Origin: an uncultured Slackia sp.
GTDB lineage: Bacteria; Actinomycetota; Coriobacteriia; Coriobacteriales; Eggerthellaceae
Assembly: GCF_959608125.1 (NCBI RefSeq)
Contig: NZ_CAUHPG010000020.1
Location: forward strand, 1-42,930
Reading direction: 5' to 3'
DNA length: 42,930 bases
Shown here: in pieces, positions 24,021-31,950 of the stretch
Position numbering within the stretch: position 1 is the first letter of the stretch
How the letters are laid out: each line of letters starts with the position of its first letter
The notes under the pieces: generated by a model
Seen by the model: the letters and a program-made list of their open reading frames with translations, nothing else
What the model was told of the DNA's origin: nothing
Databases searched by the model: none
Program-made: the position numbers and the translations under genes

Positions 24021-25368
24021 CGACGACCGCCCCCGACAGATACCAGGCGCGAGCCTCGTCGATACGCACCATCACCGTGGTGCCCGCGAGGCTTGCGGCG
24101 TCGAGGCCCTCGGGGACGGGCGCATGCACCGTGACGTTGTGCGGGCTGTGGCCTGCAAGCACGCGCTCATCGCGCTTGGACGCGCCTTCGACGAGCACCG
24201 GAAGCGTGCGGCCGACGAAGCGGCGATTCTGTTCGAGCGCGTTTTCCTGGACCAAATCGACCAGGGCGTCGAAACGACGCTGGATGACCTCGCGCGGCGT
24301 GTCGTCGACCATCGACGCGGCAGGCGTGCCTTCGCGCGGCGAATAGATGAACGTGAACACCTGCGAATAGCCGACGCGCTTGACCAAATCATACGTCGCC
24401 TGGAAATCCTCTTCGGTCTCGCCCGGGAAACCGACGATGATATCGGTCGAAAGCGAGACATCGGGATTGGCCTCGCGCACGGCGTCGACCAAGGCCAGGT
24501 ATCGCTCGGCGGTATAGCGGCGGTTCATTGCCTTGAGGATGCGGTCGCTGCCCGACTGCACGGGCAAATGGAGCGCGGGCATCAGGTTGTCGAGCGCTGC
24601 GTACAGACCGATGACCTCGTCGGTCAGATCCTTCGGATGAGACGTCGCAAAGCGCAGGCGCTCTACGCCCGACTCGGAAACGGCGCGCAGCACATCGGCG
24701 AAGCGGGGCTCGCTGTACAGGTCGCGGCCGTAGGAATTGACGTTTTGGCCGAGCAGCGTGATTTCCTTCACGCCGTCCGCGACAAGCGAACGGGCCTCGG
24801 CGGCGATGTCTTCGATCGAGCGAGAGCGCTCGCGGCCGCGCACGTAGGGAACGATGCAGTACGTGCAGAAGTTATTGCAGCCAACCGTGATGGGAAGCCA
24901 TGCAGACCAGGCGCGATCGCGCTTCGACGGCAGATCGGTGGAGAATGAATCGGATTTCTCGAGAACCTCGACATGATGACCGCCCTCGGCCATGGCGGCC
25001 TCGAGCAAATACGGAAGACGCTCGATATTCTGGGTGCCGAACACCACATCGACATGAGGAAGCTTGCCGGGAAGAGCGTCGCCGTCGCGTTGGCCGATGC
25101 AGCCGCCGATGCAGACCATACGCTTGCCCAGCGTGCTTCCTTCTGGCAGCGGGATATTTTTAATCGAAGCGACCTGTCCCATGAGGCGCACGTCCGCGGC
25201 CTCGCGGATGCAACACGTCACGAACACGGCGATTTCGGCTTCTTCGACAGCATCGACCCTGATCGCACCATGGGATTCGAGCATGCCGGCAATACGCTCG
25301 GAATCGTGCTCGTTCATCTGACAGCCATACGTGTAAAGACAGAACGTCTTCTGGGGCAGGTTGGGCAT
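24013..25368 (-). CDS. miaB: tRNA-2-methylthio-N6-dimethylallyladenosine synthase
   Basis: MiaB is a radical-SAM enzyme that adds the methylthio group to i6A37. The 451-residue protein shows the N-terminal cluster cysteines (Cys16 in YTYGCQMNEHDSE, the TCC at 51-53, Cys90 in IGGCIG). The radical-SAM motif CNNFCTYC has Cys164, Cys168 and Cys171, and a C-terminal TRAM-like region follows. The ATG at 25368 follows AAGGAGCC. The frame stays open far upstream, but the added residues cross spoVS and are not protein-like. It lies 38 bases after spoVS. Confidence 0.97.
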   Translation of the reverse strand: MPNLPQKTFCLYTYGCQMNEHDSERIAGMLESHGAIRVDAVEEAEIAVFVTCCIREAADVRLMGQVASIKNIPLPEGSTLGKRMVCIGGCIGQRDGDALPGKLPHVDVVFGTQNIERLPYLLEAAMAEGGHHVEVLEKSDSFSTDLPSKRDRAWSAWLPITVGCNNFCTYCIVPYVRGRERSRSIEDIAAEARSLVADGVKEITLLGQNVNSYGRDLYSEPRFADVLRAVSESGVERLRFATSHPKDLTDEVIGLYAALDNLMPALHLPVQSGSDRILKAMNRRYTAERYLALVDAVREANPDVSLSTDIIVGFPGETEEDFQATYDLVKRVGYSQVFTFIYSPREGTPAASMVDDTPREVIQRRFDALVDLVQENALEQNRRFVGRTLPVLVEGASKRDERVLAGHSPHNVTVHAPVPEGLDAASLAGTTVMVRIDEARAWYLSGAVVGA

Positions 25369-25406
25369 AAGTGGCTCCTTTTCATAGGGCGAAACGCCCG
25401 AGATAT

Positions 25407-25748
25407 TTACGATTGAAGATCGAGCGCTTCGCGGGACGCGGGCGCAAAACCCTGGATACCGCGCGGTTCTACATTGAAGCGAATGGCGGTGCGGTATTCG
25501 CCGTCGATCACGATGTCGGCGAACGAAGGGATGCAGACGATTTCGATACCGACAGGAGAAAGGAACCCCCTGGATATAGCGATGGCCTTGACGGCCTGAT
25601 TGACGGCACCTGCGCCGACGGATTGGATTTCGACGCACGACCCGTCTTTGACCATGCCGGCGATGGCGCCCGCCACGGATGCGGCCGACGATTTCGATGA
25701 GACTTTCAGACAGCCTATCCGGGGCTTCTGATCGGTATCTTGAGGCAT
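25407..25748 (-). CDS. spoVS: Stage V sporulation protein S family protein
   Basis: SpoVS is a small Alba-like protein that affects sporulation and septation in Bacillus and also occurs in non-sporulating bacteria. The 113-residue protein has the conserved core LKVSSKSSAASVAGAIAGM, EIQSVGAGAVNQAVKAIAI and the later PSFADIVIDGEYRTAIRF. It is longer than the usual 86 residues by extensions at both ends. The ATG at 25748 follows AAAGGAAACAC. The rny-spoVS-miaB order is the Firmicutes arrangement, with an ATPase gene inserted between rny and spoVS. No other sporulation genes are seen here. Confidence 0.93.
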   Translation of the reverse strand: MPQDTDQKPRIGCLKVSSKSSAASVAGAIAGMVKDGSCVEIQSVGAGAVNQAVKAIAISRGFLSPVGIEIVCIPSFADIVIDGEYRTAIRFNVEPRGIQGFAPASREALDLQS

Positions 25749-25827
25749 GTGTTTCCTTTATACGATGTTTGAACTGCGTTGTAAGCCTGGACGGCATGCC
25801 TTGCGACCGTTCCAGCCGCAATGGATT

Positions 25828-25833
25828 ATTGTA
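25828..25833 (-). promoter_or_regulatory. Possible -10 element of spoVS
   Basis: TACAAT on the minus strand lies directly after the stop codon of the GHKL gene and 80 bases before spoVS. The -35 region (TTCCTG at 17 bases) is weak. Confidence 0.35.
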
Positions 25834-26916
25834 CTACAGCTGCTTGGAAGCAGGAAATGTGACCTGCACCCCATCACGCGAAACCTTCACGACGGGCTCG
25901 ACGTCAGGCTCCAGATAATACGCCTCGGCCAAATCGCGCCATACATGCTTGAGTCCTGCCGAGAAATCGTCGATATCTTCGGGAGCGATCTTGAGACCCC
26001 TCATATCCCGCACTCTGTCGCGCCCAGCGCGCGATCCCGCATCGTCGCGCGACGAGCGGTCGCGCAAGATTCCCAGAAGCGGCATGAGAGGCTCGACCTC
26101 TCCCTGCAAAATCCGATATGCGCTTCGCTGAGACACGTCGAGACCGAGCCCGCATGCGCACTGCGACAACGCGACGGCATCGGAGCACAGAGCGATGCGT
26201 TTCGCGGGCGCGGCCCGATCGACTGCGGCATGCATCTCGGCCAGGCCTGCGGCCCAACGGCGCCCATAAGCGCGCAGCGTCGCCGCAACCTCGACAGGAC
26301 TGCCGAAATACACCGTGCACGACGACCGGCACGACAGGGCGAACTCCGCCGTCGCGCGCGCGATGTTGCGCGGGCCCGTTCCAAGCCGCCACCCTTCGCG
26401 CGCACTGCCCAGCAACTCGGGAAGCGTGCTCTGATCTTTACGTTCGGGCAGATCGCACATCCGAAACGCAGCACGAATCGCGCTGCCCTCGCCGAGGACG
26501 GATGCCGCCACGGATGCCTCGGCCGCATTCTCCTTGATCGAATAAAGGGCCATGCCCCTGCCGTGCACGCCCCAGTCGTCCTCAGAGAAAGCATCGAGCT
26601 TCGAGGTGACGCGCGGCTCGAAGATACGCTCGCACATATCCTGCGGCACGCCGTCGCCGTCGTCGACCATCGTCACCGTACGCAAATCAGCGCTGCGGGC
26701 CGTTGCCAAGAAGATGTTTCGGGCGTGGGCATCACGCGCGTTGCGCAACATTTCGATGACGGCATCCTCGACGCAACGGATATCCTGCTTCGCCTGACGC
26801 CGTTGGGCTTCGGAAACGCGCAAGCGCACGAACCCGTTACCCAAGTCGCTTTCGACGCGCAAAAAAGATCCGTCCGACACCTCGTCGAGAAACATTCCTA
26901 GACCGCGATTATCCAT
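25834..26916 (-). CDS. Orphan GHKL-type ATPase (histidine-kinase- or MutL-like)
   Basis: The 360-residue protein has a GHKL ATP-binding fold without a dimerisation/phosphoacceptor domain or membrane segment. The N box is EMLRNARDA (55-63, with the Mg-binding Asn59), the G1 box DDGDG (85-89) and the G2 box GVHGRG (116-121). Between them, IFEPRVTSKLDAF starts like a histidine kinase (IFEP) but continues like the TSK motif of MutL, and GMALYSI after the G2 box also recalls MutL. The C-terminal two thirds is not recognised. The ATG at 26916 follows AAGGGGAGG, and the start excludes an Ala/Cys-rich upstream frame. It lies between rny and spoVS. Function unknown. Confidence 0.75.
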   Translation of the reverse strand: MDNRGLGMFLDEVSDGSFLRVESDLGNGFVRLRVSEAQRRQAKQDIRCVEDAVIEMLRNARDAHARNIFLATARSADLRTVTMVDDGDGVPQDMCERIFEPRVTSKLDAFSEDDWGVHGRGMALYSIKENAAEASVAASVLGEGSAIRAAFRMCDLPERKDQSTLPELLGSAREGWRLGTGPRNIARATAEFALSCRSSCTVYFGSPVEVAATLRAYGRRWAAGLAEMHAAVDRAAPAKRIALCSDAVALSQCACGLGLDVSQRSAYRILQGEVEPLMPLLGILRDRSSRDDAGSRAGRDRVRDMRGLKIAPEDIDDFSAGLKHVWRDLAEAYYLEPDVEPVVKVSRDGVQVTFPASKQL

Positions 26917-26961
26917 AGCAAGCCTCCCCTTCCGTGCCGCATTCGGCCGAGCGCACGCGAA

Positions 26962-26994
26962 GCGGGCGCATGCAGCCGTAGCGCATGCGCCCGC
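26962..26994 (-). terminator. Second GC-rich hairpin between rny and the GHKL gene
   Basis: A perfect 12-bp stem (GCGGGCGCATGC with its complement, 9-base loop) follows the rny terminator on the minus strand. No T run is present, so it may be a stability element or part of the GHKL leader. Confidence 0.5.
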
Positions 26995-27004
26995 AGGACA
27001 TAAA

Positions 27005-27035
27005 AGACGCGCCCGTATCTCGAACGGGCGCGTCT
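27005..27035 (-). terminator. Terminator of rny
   Basis: On the minus strand AGACGCGCCCGT and ACGGGCGCGTCT form a 12-bp stem with a 7-base loop followed by TTTA. It starts 13 bases past the rny stop. Confidence 0.85.
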
Positions 27036-27048
27036 GCTTCATACGATG

Positions 27049-28590
27049 CTATTTCGCGTAATCGACCGCGCGGCTTTCGCGGATGACCACGACCTTGACC
27101 TGACCGGGGTACTGCATCTCGTCCTCGATCTGCTTGGCGATATCATGCGCCAACACGACGGCTGCGGCCTCGTCGACCTGGTCGGGAACGACCATGACGC
27201 GAATCTCGCGGCCGGCCTGCATGGCATAGGTGCGCTCGACGCCCTTATGGGCGTTGGCGATCTCTTCGAACTTCTCGAGACGCTTCACGTAACTTTCGAG
27301 GCTTTCCTTGCGAGCGCCGGGGCGCGCTGCGGAAACGGCATCGGCGGCCTGGACCAGCACGTCGAGAACGCTGTTGGGCTCGACATCGGCATGATGGGCC
27401 TCGATAGCGTGGACGATTTCGGGCTTCTCGCCGAAACGACGGGCCAAATCGGCGCCGATCACGGCATGAGGGCCTTCGATTTCATGATCGATGGCCTTGC
27501 CGAGGTCGTGCAGCAAGCCCGCACGCTTCGCAGGAACCGGGTCGAGTCCGAGCTCGGCGGCCATGACGCCGCAGAGATAGGCGACCTCGAGGGAGTGATT
27601 CAGCACGTTCTGGCCGAACGAAGTGCGGAAGCGCAGACGGCCGAGGGTACGGACGAGCTCGGGATGCAGATCGTGGATTCCCACGTCGAAGGTCGCCTGC
27701 TCGCCTGCTTCCTGGACCTGCTGGTTGACCTGCTTCTCGGCCTTAGCGTACATCTCCTCGATGCGAGCGGGGTGAATGCGGCCGTCGGCGATGAGGTTTT
27801 CCATGGTCACGCGACCGACTTCGCGACGAACGGGATCGAAACACGAGATGGTGACGCATTCGGGCGTGTCGTCGATAAGCAGGTTCACGCCGGTGAGCTG
27901 TTCGAAGGAGCGGATGTTGCGACCCTCGCGACCGATGATGCGGCCTTTAAGGTCGTCGGAGGGAATATGGATCGTCTTGACCGTGGTCTCGGCCGAATGG
28001 TCGGCAGCGACACGCTGGATGGCCAGGCTCAGAATTTCACGGGACTTCTTATCGGCCTCGAGCTTGGCACGCTGCTCCGCCTCGCGAATGATCGCGGCGC
28101 TCTCGTGCGTGACCTCGTCGCGCAGACTGTCAAGCAGTTCCTGCTTGGCCTCGTCGGGGGTCATACCCGCGACACGCTCGAGACGGACGTTGACCTCCTG
28201 CATGGCATTTTTCAAATCGCGTTCGCGGCGCTCGACTTGGCCCTGCATGGAGGAAAGCTGATGTTCGCGAGCGTCGAGGCTCTCGACGCGGCGGTCGAGG
28301 CTCTCTTCACGCTGGTTGATGCGGTTTTCGGCGTTGCGCACCTCGCGCATGCGCTCCTTATTCTCGGCCTGAGCCTCCTGTTTCATCTTGAAGACTTCGT
28401 CTTTCGCCTCGACGACCGCCTCGCGGCGCAGGGTCTCTGCCTGGCGCTTGGCGGAAGCGACGAGCTGCTCGGCCTCTTCGGCGGCCTTCTTGCTCGAAGC
28501 GTTGACGAGGTAACGGGAGATAACGAAACCGACAGCGACGCCGAGGATGGCGACGATGACTACGGCGATAAGCCATGGCAATTCGGGCAT
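27049..28590 (-). CDS. rny: Ribonuclease Y
   Basis: RNase Y is a membrane-anchored endonuclease that starts mRNA decay in many Gram-positive bacteria. The 513-residue protein has an N-terminal membrane segment (about 6-26), a long coiled coil rich in Glu, Arg and Ala (about 32-190), a KH domain with GRIIGREGRNIRSFEQ and an HD domain with LLHDLGKAIDHE. The ATG at 28590 follows AAAGGGGAAGCC. The frame is open further upstream, but that stretch crosses a terminator-like hairpin. The long leader is treated separately. Confidence 0.97.
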   Translation of the reverse strand: MPELPWLIAVVIVAILGVAVGFVISRYLVNASSKKAAEEAEQLVASAKRQAETLRREAVVEAKDEVFKMKQEAQAENKERMREVRNAENRINQREESLDRRVESLDAREHQLSSMQGQVERRERDLKNAMQEVNVRLERVAGMTPDEAKQELLDSLRDEVTHESAAIIREAEQRAKLEADKKSREILSLAIQRVAADHSAETTVKTIHIPSDDLKGRIIGREGRNIRSFEQLTGVNLLIDDTPECVTISCFDPVRREVGRVTMENLIADGRIHPARIEEMYAKAEKQVNQQVQEAGEQATFDVGIHDLHPELVRTLGRLRFRTSFGQNVLNHSLEVAYLCGVMAAELGLDPVPAKRAGLLHDLGKAIDHEIEGPHAVIGADLARRFGEKPEIVHAIEAHHADVEPNSVLDVLVQAADAVSAARPGARKESLESYVKRLEKFEEIANAHKGVERTYAMQAGREIRVMVVPDQVDEAAAVVLAHDIAKQIEDEMQYPGQVKVVVIRESRAVDYAK

Positions 28591-28649
28591 CGGCTTCCCC
28601 TTTCTTACATTCGAATTCAGACAAAATGATGTATAGGTGTACCGGAAAT

Positions 28650-28676
28650 AAAAAAAGCCGGGCATAAACACCTGGC
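28650..28676 (-). terminator. Terminator-like hairpin ahead of rny
   Basis: On the minus strand GCCAGG and CCCGGC pair with one mismatch around an 8-base loop and are followed directly by seven T. It lies 60 bases before the rny ATG and 135 bases past the recX stop, so it may end the recA-recX message or attenuate rny. Confidence 0.6.
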
Positions 28677-28733
28677 ATGAGCGAAGCGCATGGAACGATA
28701 AAGGCATGCATATGCGATTGTTTCTATCGAAAA

Positions 28734-28751
28734 GCATCGAACATTCGATGC
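28734..28751. repeat. 18-base palindrome in the recX-rny gap
   Basis: GCATCGAA and TTCGATGC are perfect inverted arms around CA. It resembles a LexA box (CGAAC) on one side only and has the wrong spacing, so I do not call it one. Confidence 0.5.
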
Positions 28752-28811
28752 GAATACACTCAAGCTTTCCCCATAATACACCGACACTGCAGGAAAACCT
28801 TCCGCGTTTCG

Positions 28812-29342
28812 TCAAAAAACCCCATCGCTCTCCCGCGCGTAACGGCGCGCCGCCGCGAACACCGCATCGCTTGAAAACCCCCGCGAAGCAAGTTTGCGAC
28901 ATGCGGAAGCGTAAATATTCTTCGACCGAGGAGGTTTTTTGCACAGCAGCTCGAACGCGCGGTCTTCTTCCGAAAGCCCGTCGGAAGGAAAATACTCGTC
29001 GGGCCATCCGGGGATATCGTAGACGGCGATACCCGCGGAAGCCAATTCGTTTTCGATGCCGGCCCTGCCCTTTCCCTGGGAAAGGCGCGTGCGTACGAGC
29101 GTTTCGGCATACCGGGCGTCATCGACGAGACCGCACGCCGTGGCGCGCTCGATCGCGGCATGTGCATCATCGGCGGAAAAGCCGTCGCGCTCGAGGCGTC
29201 CGGCAAGCTCATGCGAGCAGCGGTCGCGCGCGGCCGAAAGCCTGACGATTCTCGCGAATGCCTTTTCTTGATCTTCGGAAACTCGCACGACGACGGGTTC
29301 GCGCACGAGCTTCGACAGGAATTCATCATCGATAATCGGCAT
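28812..29342 (-). CDS. recX: Regulatory protein RecX
   Basis: RecX limits RecA filament growth. The 176-residue protein is helical and shows the family pattern: an N-terminal repeat (LSAARDRCSHELAGRLERDG), then FSADDAHAAIERATACGLVDDARYAETLVRTRL, followed by GKGRAGIENELASAGI and a third repeat near the C-terminus. The ATG at 29342 follows GGAGGCGTC. An in-frame ATG at 29429 would add 29 residues without a ribosome binding site. It follows recA by 118 bases on the same strand, so it should be induced with recA. Sequence similarity is lower than for neighbours, as usual for this family. Confidence 0.85.
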   Translation of the reverse strand: MPIIDDEFLSKLVREPVVVRVSEDQEKAFARIVRLSAARDRCSHELAGRLERDGFSADDAHAAIERATACGLVDDARYAETLVRTRLSQGKGRAGIENELASAGIAVYDIPGWPDEYFPSDGLSEEDRAFELLCKKPPRSKNIYASACRKLASRGFSSDAVFAAARRYARESDGVF

Positions 29343-29460
29343 GACGCCTCCGCATTCTTTCTTCCGAGCCTCTCGCAAGCGCACGACCCGCCCCGACCCA
29401 TCAGGACGAGCCGTGCAGATGCATATCATGCCGCCGCGCCGGCGCGATACCGGGCGAATC

Positions 29461-30489
29461 CTATTCGGCGGCGCCGTCCTGGCCGGGGCGCACACTGGGA
29501 ATGCCGAAGAACTCGCGGACCTTCGCTTCAATTTCATCACGTAGGTCGGGATTGGTGCGCAGCATCTCCTTCGCCGCTTCCCTGCCCTGGCCAAGACGCT
29601 GCTCGCCGCAGGTATACCAGGCGCCGCTCTTCTTCACGACGCCCGCTTCGACGCCCATGTCGACGATACAGCCCTCGCGCGAGATGCCCGTGCCGTACAT
29701 AAGGTCGAATTCCGCCTGACGAAACGGAGGAGCGACCTTGTTCTTCACGACCTTCGCACGCACGCGGTTGCCGATAGGCTCATTGCTCTTGTTCTTCAGG
29801 GTCTCGATGCGACGGATGTCGATACGCACGCTCGAGAAGAATTTGAGGGCGCGGCCGCCGGTGGTGGTTTCGGGGTTGCCGAACATCACGCCGATCTTCT
29901 CGCGCAGCTGATTGATAAAGATGCATGTCGTATTGGATTTCGAAAGCGAACCGGCAAGCTTGCGCAGCGCCTGGGACATGAGGCGCGCCTGCAGGCCGAC
30001 GCTGCTATCGCCGATTTCTCCTTCTATTTCAGCGCGCGGAACCAATGCAGCCACCGAGTCGATGACAATGGCGTCGATCGCGTTGGAGCGCACCAGCATG
30101 TCGCAGATTTCGAGCGCCTGCTCGCCGGTGTCGGGCTGCGAGATCAAGACTTCATCGATATCGACGCCGAGACGGGCCGCATACGTGGGGTCGAGCGCAT
30201 GCTCGGCGTCGATGAATGCGACCACGCCGCCGAGAGCCTGGGCTTCAGCGATAATCTGGAGCGCGAGGGTGGTTTTACCGCTCGATTCGGGGCCGTAGAC
30301 CTCGACGATCCTGCCGCGCGGCACGCCGCCGATGCCGAGCGCCGCATCGAGCGGAAGCGCGCCTGTCGGGATGACGCCGACTTCGAGATTGCACCCCTCC
30401 TCGCCGAGCTTCATGATCGAACCCTTGCCGAATTTACGCTCGATCTGCTCGGTGGTGAGCTTCAGCGTCTGTTCTTTGTCCTGATTCAT
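29461..30489 (-). CDS. recA: Recombinase RecA
   Basis: RecA forms filaments on single-stranded DNA, drives strand exchange and triggers LexA self-cleavage. The 342-residue protein has the Walker A motif GPESSGKT (66-73), the QALRKLAGSLSKS segment and the L2 loop NPETTTGGRALKF. The C-terminus is shorter and less acidic than in E. coli. The ATG at 30489 follows CAAGGAGCAGGG. A LexA box lies in the promoter, and recX follows. It is preceded by the pgsA-cinA fusion gene, as in many Gram-positive genomes. Confidence 0.99.
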   Translation of the reverse strand: MNQDKEQTLKLTTEQIERKFGKGSIMKLGEEGCNLEVGVIPTGALPLDAALGIGGVPRGRIVEVYGPESSGKTTLALQIIAEAQALGGVVAFIDAEHALDPTYAARLGVDIDEVLISQPDTGEQALEICDMLVRSNAIDAIVIDSVAALVPRAEIEGEIGDSSVGLQARLMSQALRKLAGSLSKSNTTCIFINQLREKIGVMFGNPETTTGGRALKFFSSVRIDIRRIETLKNKSNEPIGNRVRAKVVKNKVAPPFRQAEFDLMYGTGISREGCIVDMGVEAGVVKKSGAWYTCGEQRLGQGREAAKEMLRTNPDLRDEIEAKVREFFGIPSVRPGQDGAAE

Positions 30490-30536
30490 CCCTGCTCCTT
30501 GATATCGACCTGCAGCCGCGAAACGGCAGCCGCATT

Positions 30537-30565
30537 ATTATTGCGAACAGATGTTCTCATGTCAA
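30537..30565 (-). promoter_or_regulatory. recA promoter
   Basis: On the minus strand a perfect TTGACA (30560-30565) and AATAAT (30537-30542) are spaced by exactly 17 bases. The LexA box occupies the spacer. Confidence 0.82.
30544..30557. promoter_or_regulatory. LexA box of recA (one mismatch)
   Basis: CGAAC-AGAT-GTTCT differs from CGAAC-N4-GTTCG only in the last base and sits between the -35 and -10 elements of recA. Confidence 0.88.
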
Positions 30566-30756
30566 TCGTCGACGAAGAAATGCTTCGCGATATGACCGCA
30601 TCACCATGAAACCACGACGGCCTTGCCGCAGGGTATCCGGCTCCCGACCGCAGTCTGGCGCGCATCGCGTCCGAATCAGACCCGCATGACGGCGCTCCGC
30701 ATCCACGCGCCGGCACCGCGCCGGCGAAAACCGGCACGCATCATGCCCCGCAACGC
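30566..30756. other. Non-coding stretch upstream of the recA promoter
   Basis: Together with the promoter and the terminator this fills a 339-base gap between recA and the upstream gene. I see only short GC-rich repeats (GCGCCGGC, GCCGGCG) and no credible gene or RNA. Confidence 0.5.
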
Positions 30757-30803
30757 AAAAAGGCCCCGCCCGCCCCCACGAAACGGTGGGAACGAACGGG
30801 GCC
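30757..30803 (-). terminator. Terminator of the pgsA-cinA gene
   Basis: On the minus strand GGCCCCG and CGGGGCC pair around an inner CCCAC/GTGGG stem and are followed by TTTTTG. Confidence 0.88.
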
Positions 30804-30828
30804 GGAAAAACCACGTGCTTTCGAAACG

Positions 30829-31950
30829 CTACGCGATTTCGTCGAGCAGCGCCTTCAAAGCGGCATCGACGGCCTGGCGGCGCACCGCCGCGCGGTCGCC
30901 GTCGAAGTGGTGCAGAGCAGCATGCTCGCCCGAGGCCGACGACACGCCGACCCAAACGGTTCCGACGGGCTTGCCGTCGACCGCGCCGCCGGGGCCCGCG
31001 ATACCCGTGGTGGACACCGCGACATCGACGCCGAGAGCCGCGCGGGCGCCCTTGGCCATCTGACATGCGGTCTGTTCGCTGACGGCGCCGTGGACGGCCA
31101 GCGTGTCGGACAAGACCCCGAGGCAGCCCTGCTTGACGTCGTTGGCGTAGCTCACGACGCCGCCCCAGACGGCATCGGAAGCGCCGGGGACGTCAACCAA
31201 CGCGGCGGAGACGAGGCCGCCGGTGCAGCTTTCCGCCGTGCCGATGCGCAGCTTGCGGCCTTTCGCCGCATCGATGACGCGCTCGGCGAGCGGGAGCTCT
31301 TCCACGGCGGCGTCACCCTTCGGCTTGAAGCCGATCAGATGGCGTGCCTTCGAGATGTAGTCGACCATCGACACCACGGTAAGCACCAGCGCGACGCCCA
31401 TGACGGCCCAGCTCAACACGTACAAGCCGATATAGAAGCCTGACGTGGGATCGCCGAACGCGGGGCTTTCCTTCACCACGAACAGCACGATGGCGACCAT
31501 CTGGAACACCGTCTTGAACTTGCCGTACCACGACGCCGCGATGACTTCGCCCTTGCTGGCGGCCACCATGCGCACGCCCGAAACGATGAACTCGCGCGCG
31601 ACGATGATGAGCACGACCCAGCTGGGAATGGCGCCCAGCTCGATCAGCACGAGCAGCGCCGCCGTGACGAGAATCTTGTCGGCCAACGGGTCCATGAACT
31701 TGCCGAAGTCGGTGACCTCGTTGCGCTTGCGCGCCAGATACCCGTCAAGCCAGTCGGTGCCAGAAATGACGACGAAGATGCCCGCCGCGATCCAGGCCTT
31801 CCATACGTTCAGCTCTGCGAACCCGATCCACTCGGGCCACGGGCTGATGATCGCCGCCACGAACACGGGAACCAGACAGATGCGGACCATAGTGATGATG
31901 TTCGCGGGGGTCATCACGCTTTCGGCCGGCTTCGAAACGTTATCGCCCAT
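30829..31950 (-). CDS. pgsA: PgsA-CinA fusion: phosphatidylglycerophosphate synthase with CinA amidase domain
   Basis: One uninterrupted frame of 373 residues joins two enzymes that are normally separate neighbours. Residues 1-200 are a CDP-alcohol phosphotransferase with the full signature D66-x2-D69-G70-x2-A73-R74-x8-G83-x3-D87-x3-D91 and several membrane segments. It should make phosphatidylglycerol phosphate. Residues 221-373 are the CinA C-terminal domain, which deamidates NMN, with AESCTGG (catalytic Ser241) and STTGIAGPGG. A short linker joins them, so the amidase should face the cytoplasm at the membrane. The ATG at 31950 overlaps the rimO end by 11 bases. A GTG at codon 216 is preceded by AAGGGTGA and might start a free CinA domain. 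Confidence 0.9.
   Translation of the reverse strand: MGDNVSKPAESVMTPANIITMVRICLVPVFVAAIISPWPEWIGFAELNVWKAWIAAGIFVVISGTDWLDGYLARKRNEVTDFGKFMDPLADKILVTAALLVLIELGAIPSWVVLIIVAREFIVSGVRMVAASKGEVIAASWYGKFKTVFQMVAIVLFVVKESPAFGDPTSGFYIGLYVLSWAVMGVALVLTVVSMVDYISKARHLIGFKPKGDAAVEELPLAERVIDAAKGRKLRIGTAESCTGGLVSAALVDVPGASDAVWGGVVSYANDVKQGCLGVLSDTLAVHGAVSEQTACQMAKGARAALGVDVAVSTTGIAGPGGAVDGKPVGTVWVGVSSASGEHAALHHFDGDRAAVRRQAVDAALKALLDEIA

Noticed and set aside
28734..28751. LexA box upstream of rny
   Set aside because: CGAAC is present, but the second half-site has the wrong spacing and sequence. It is a plain palindrome.
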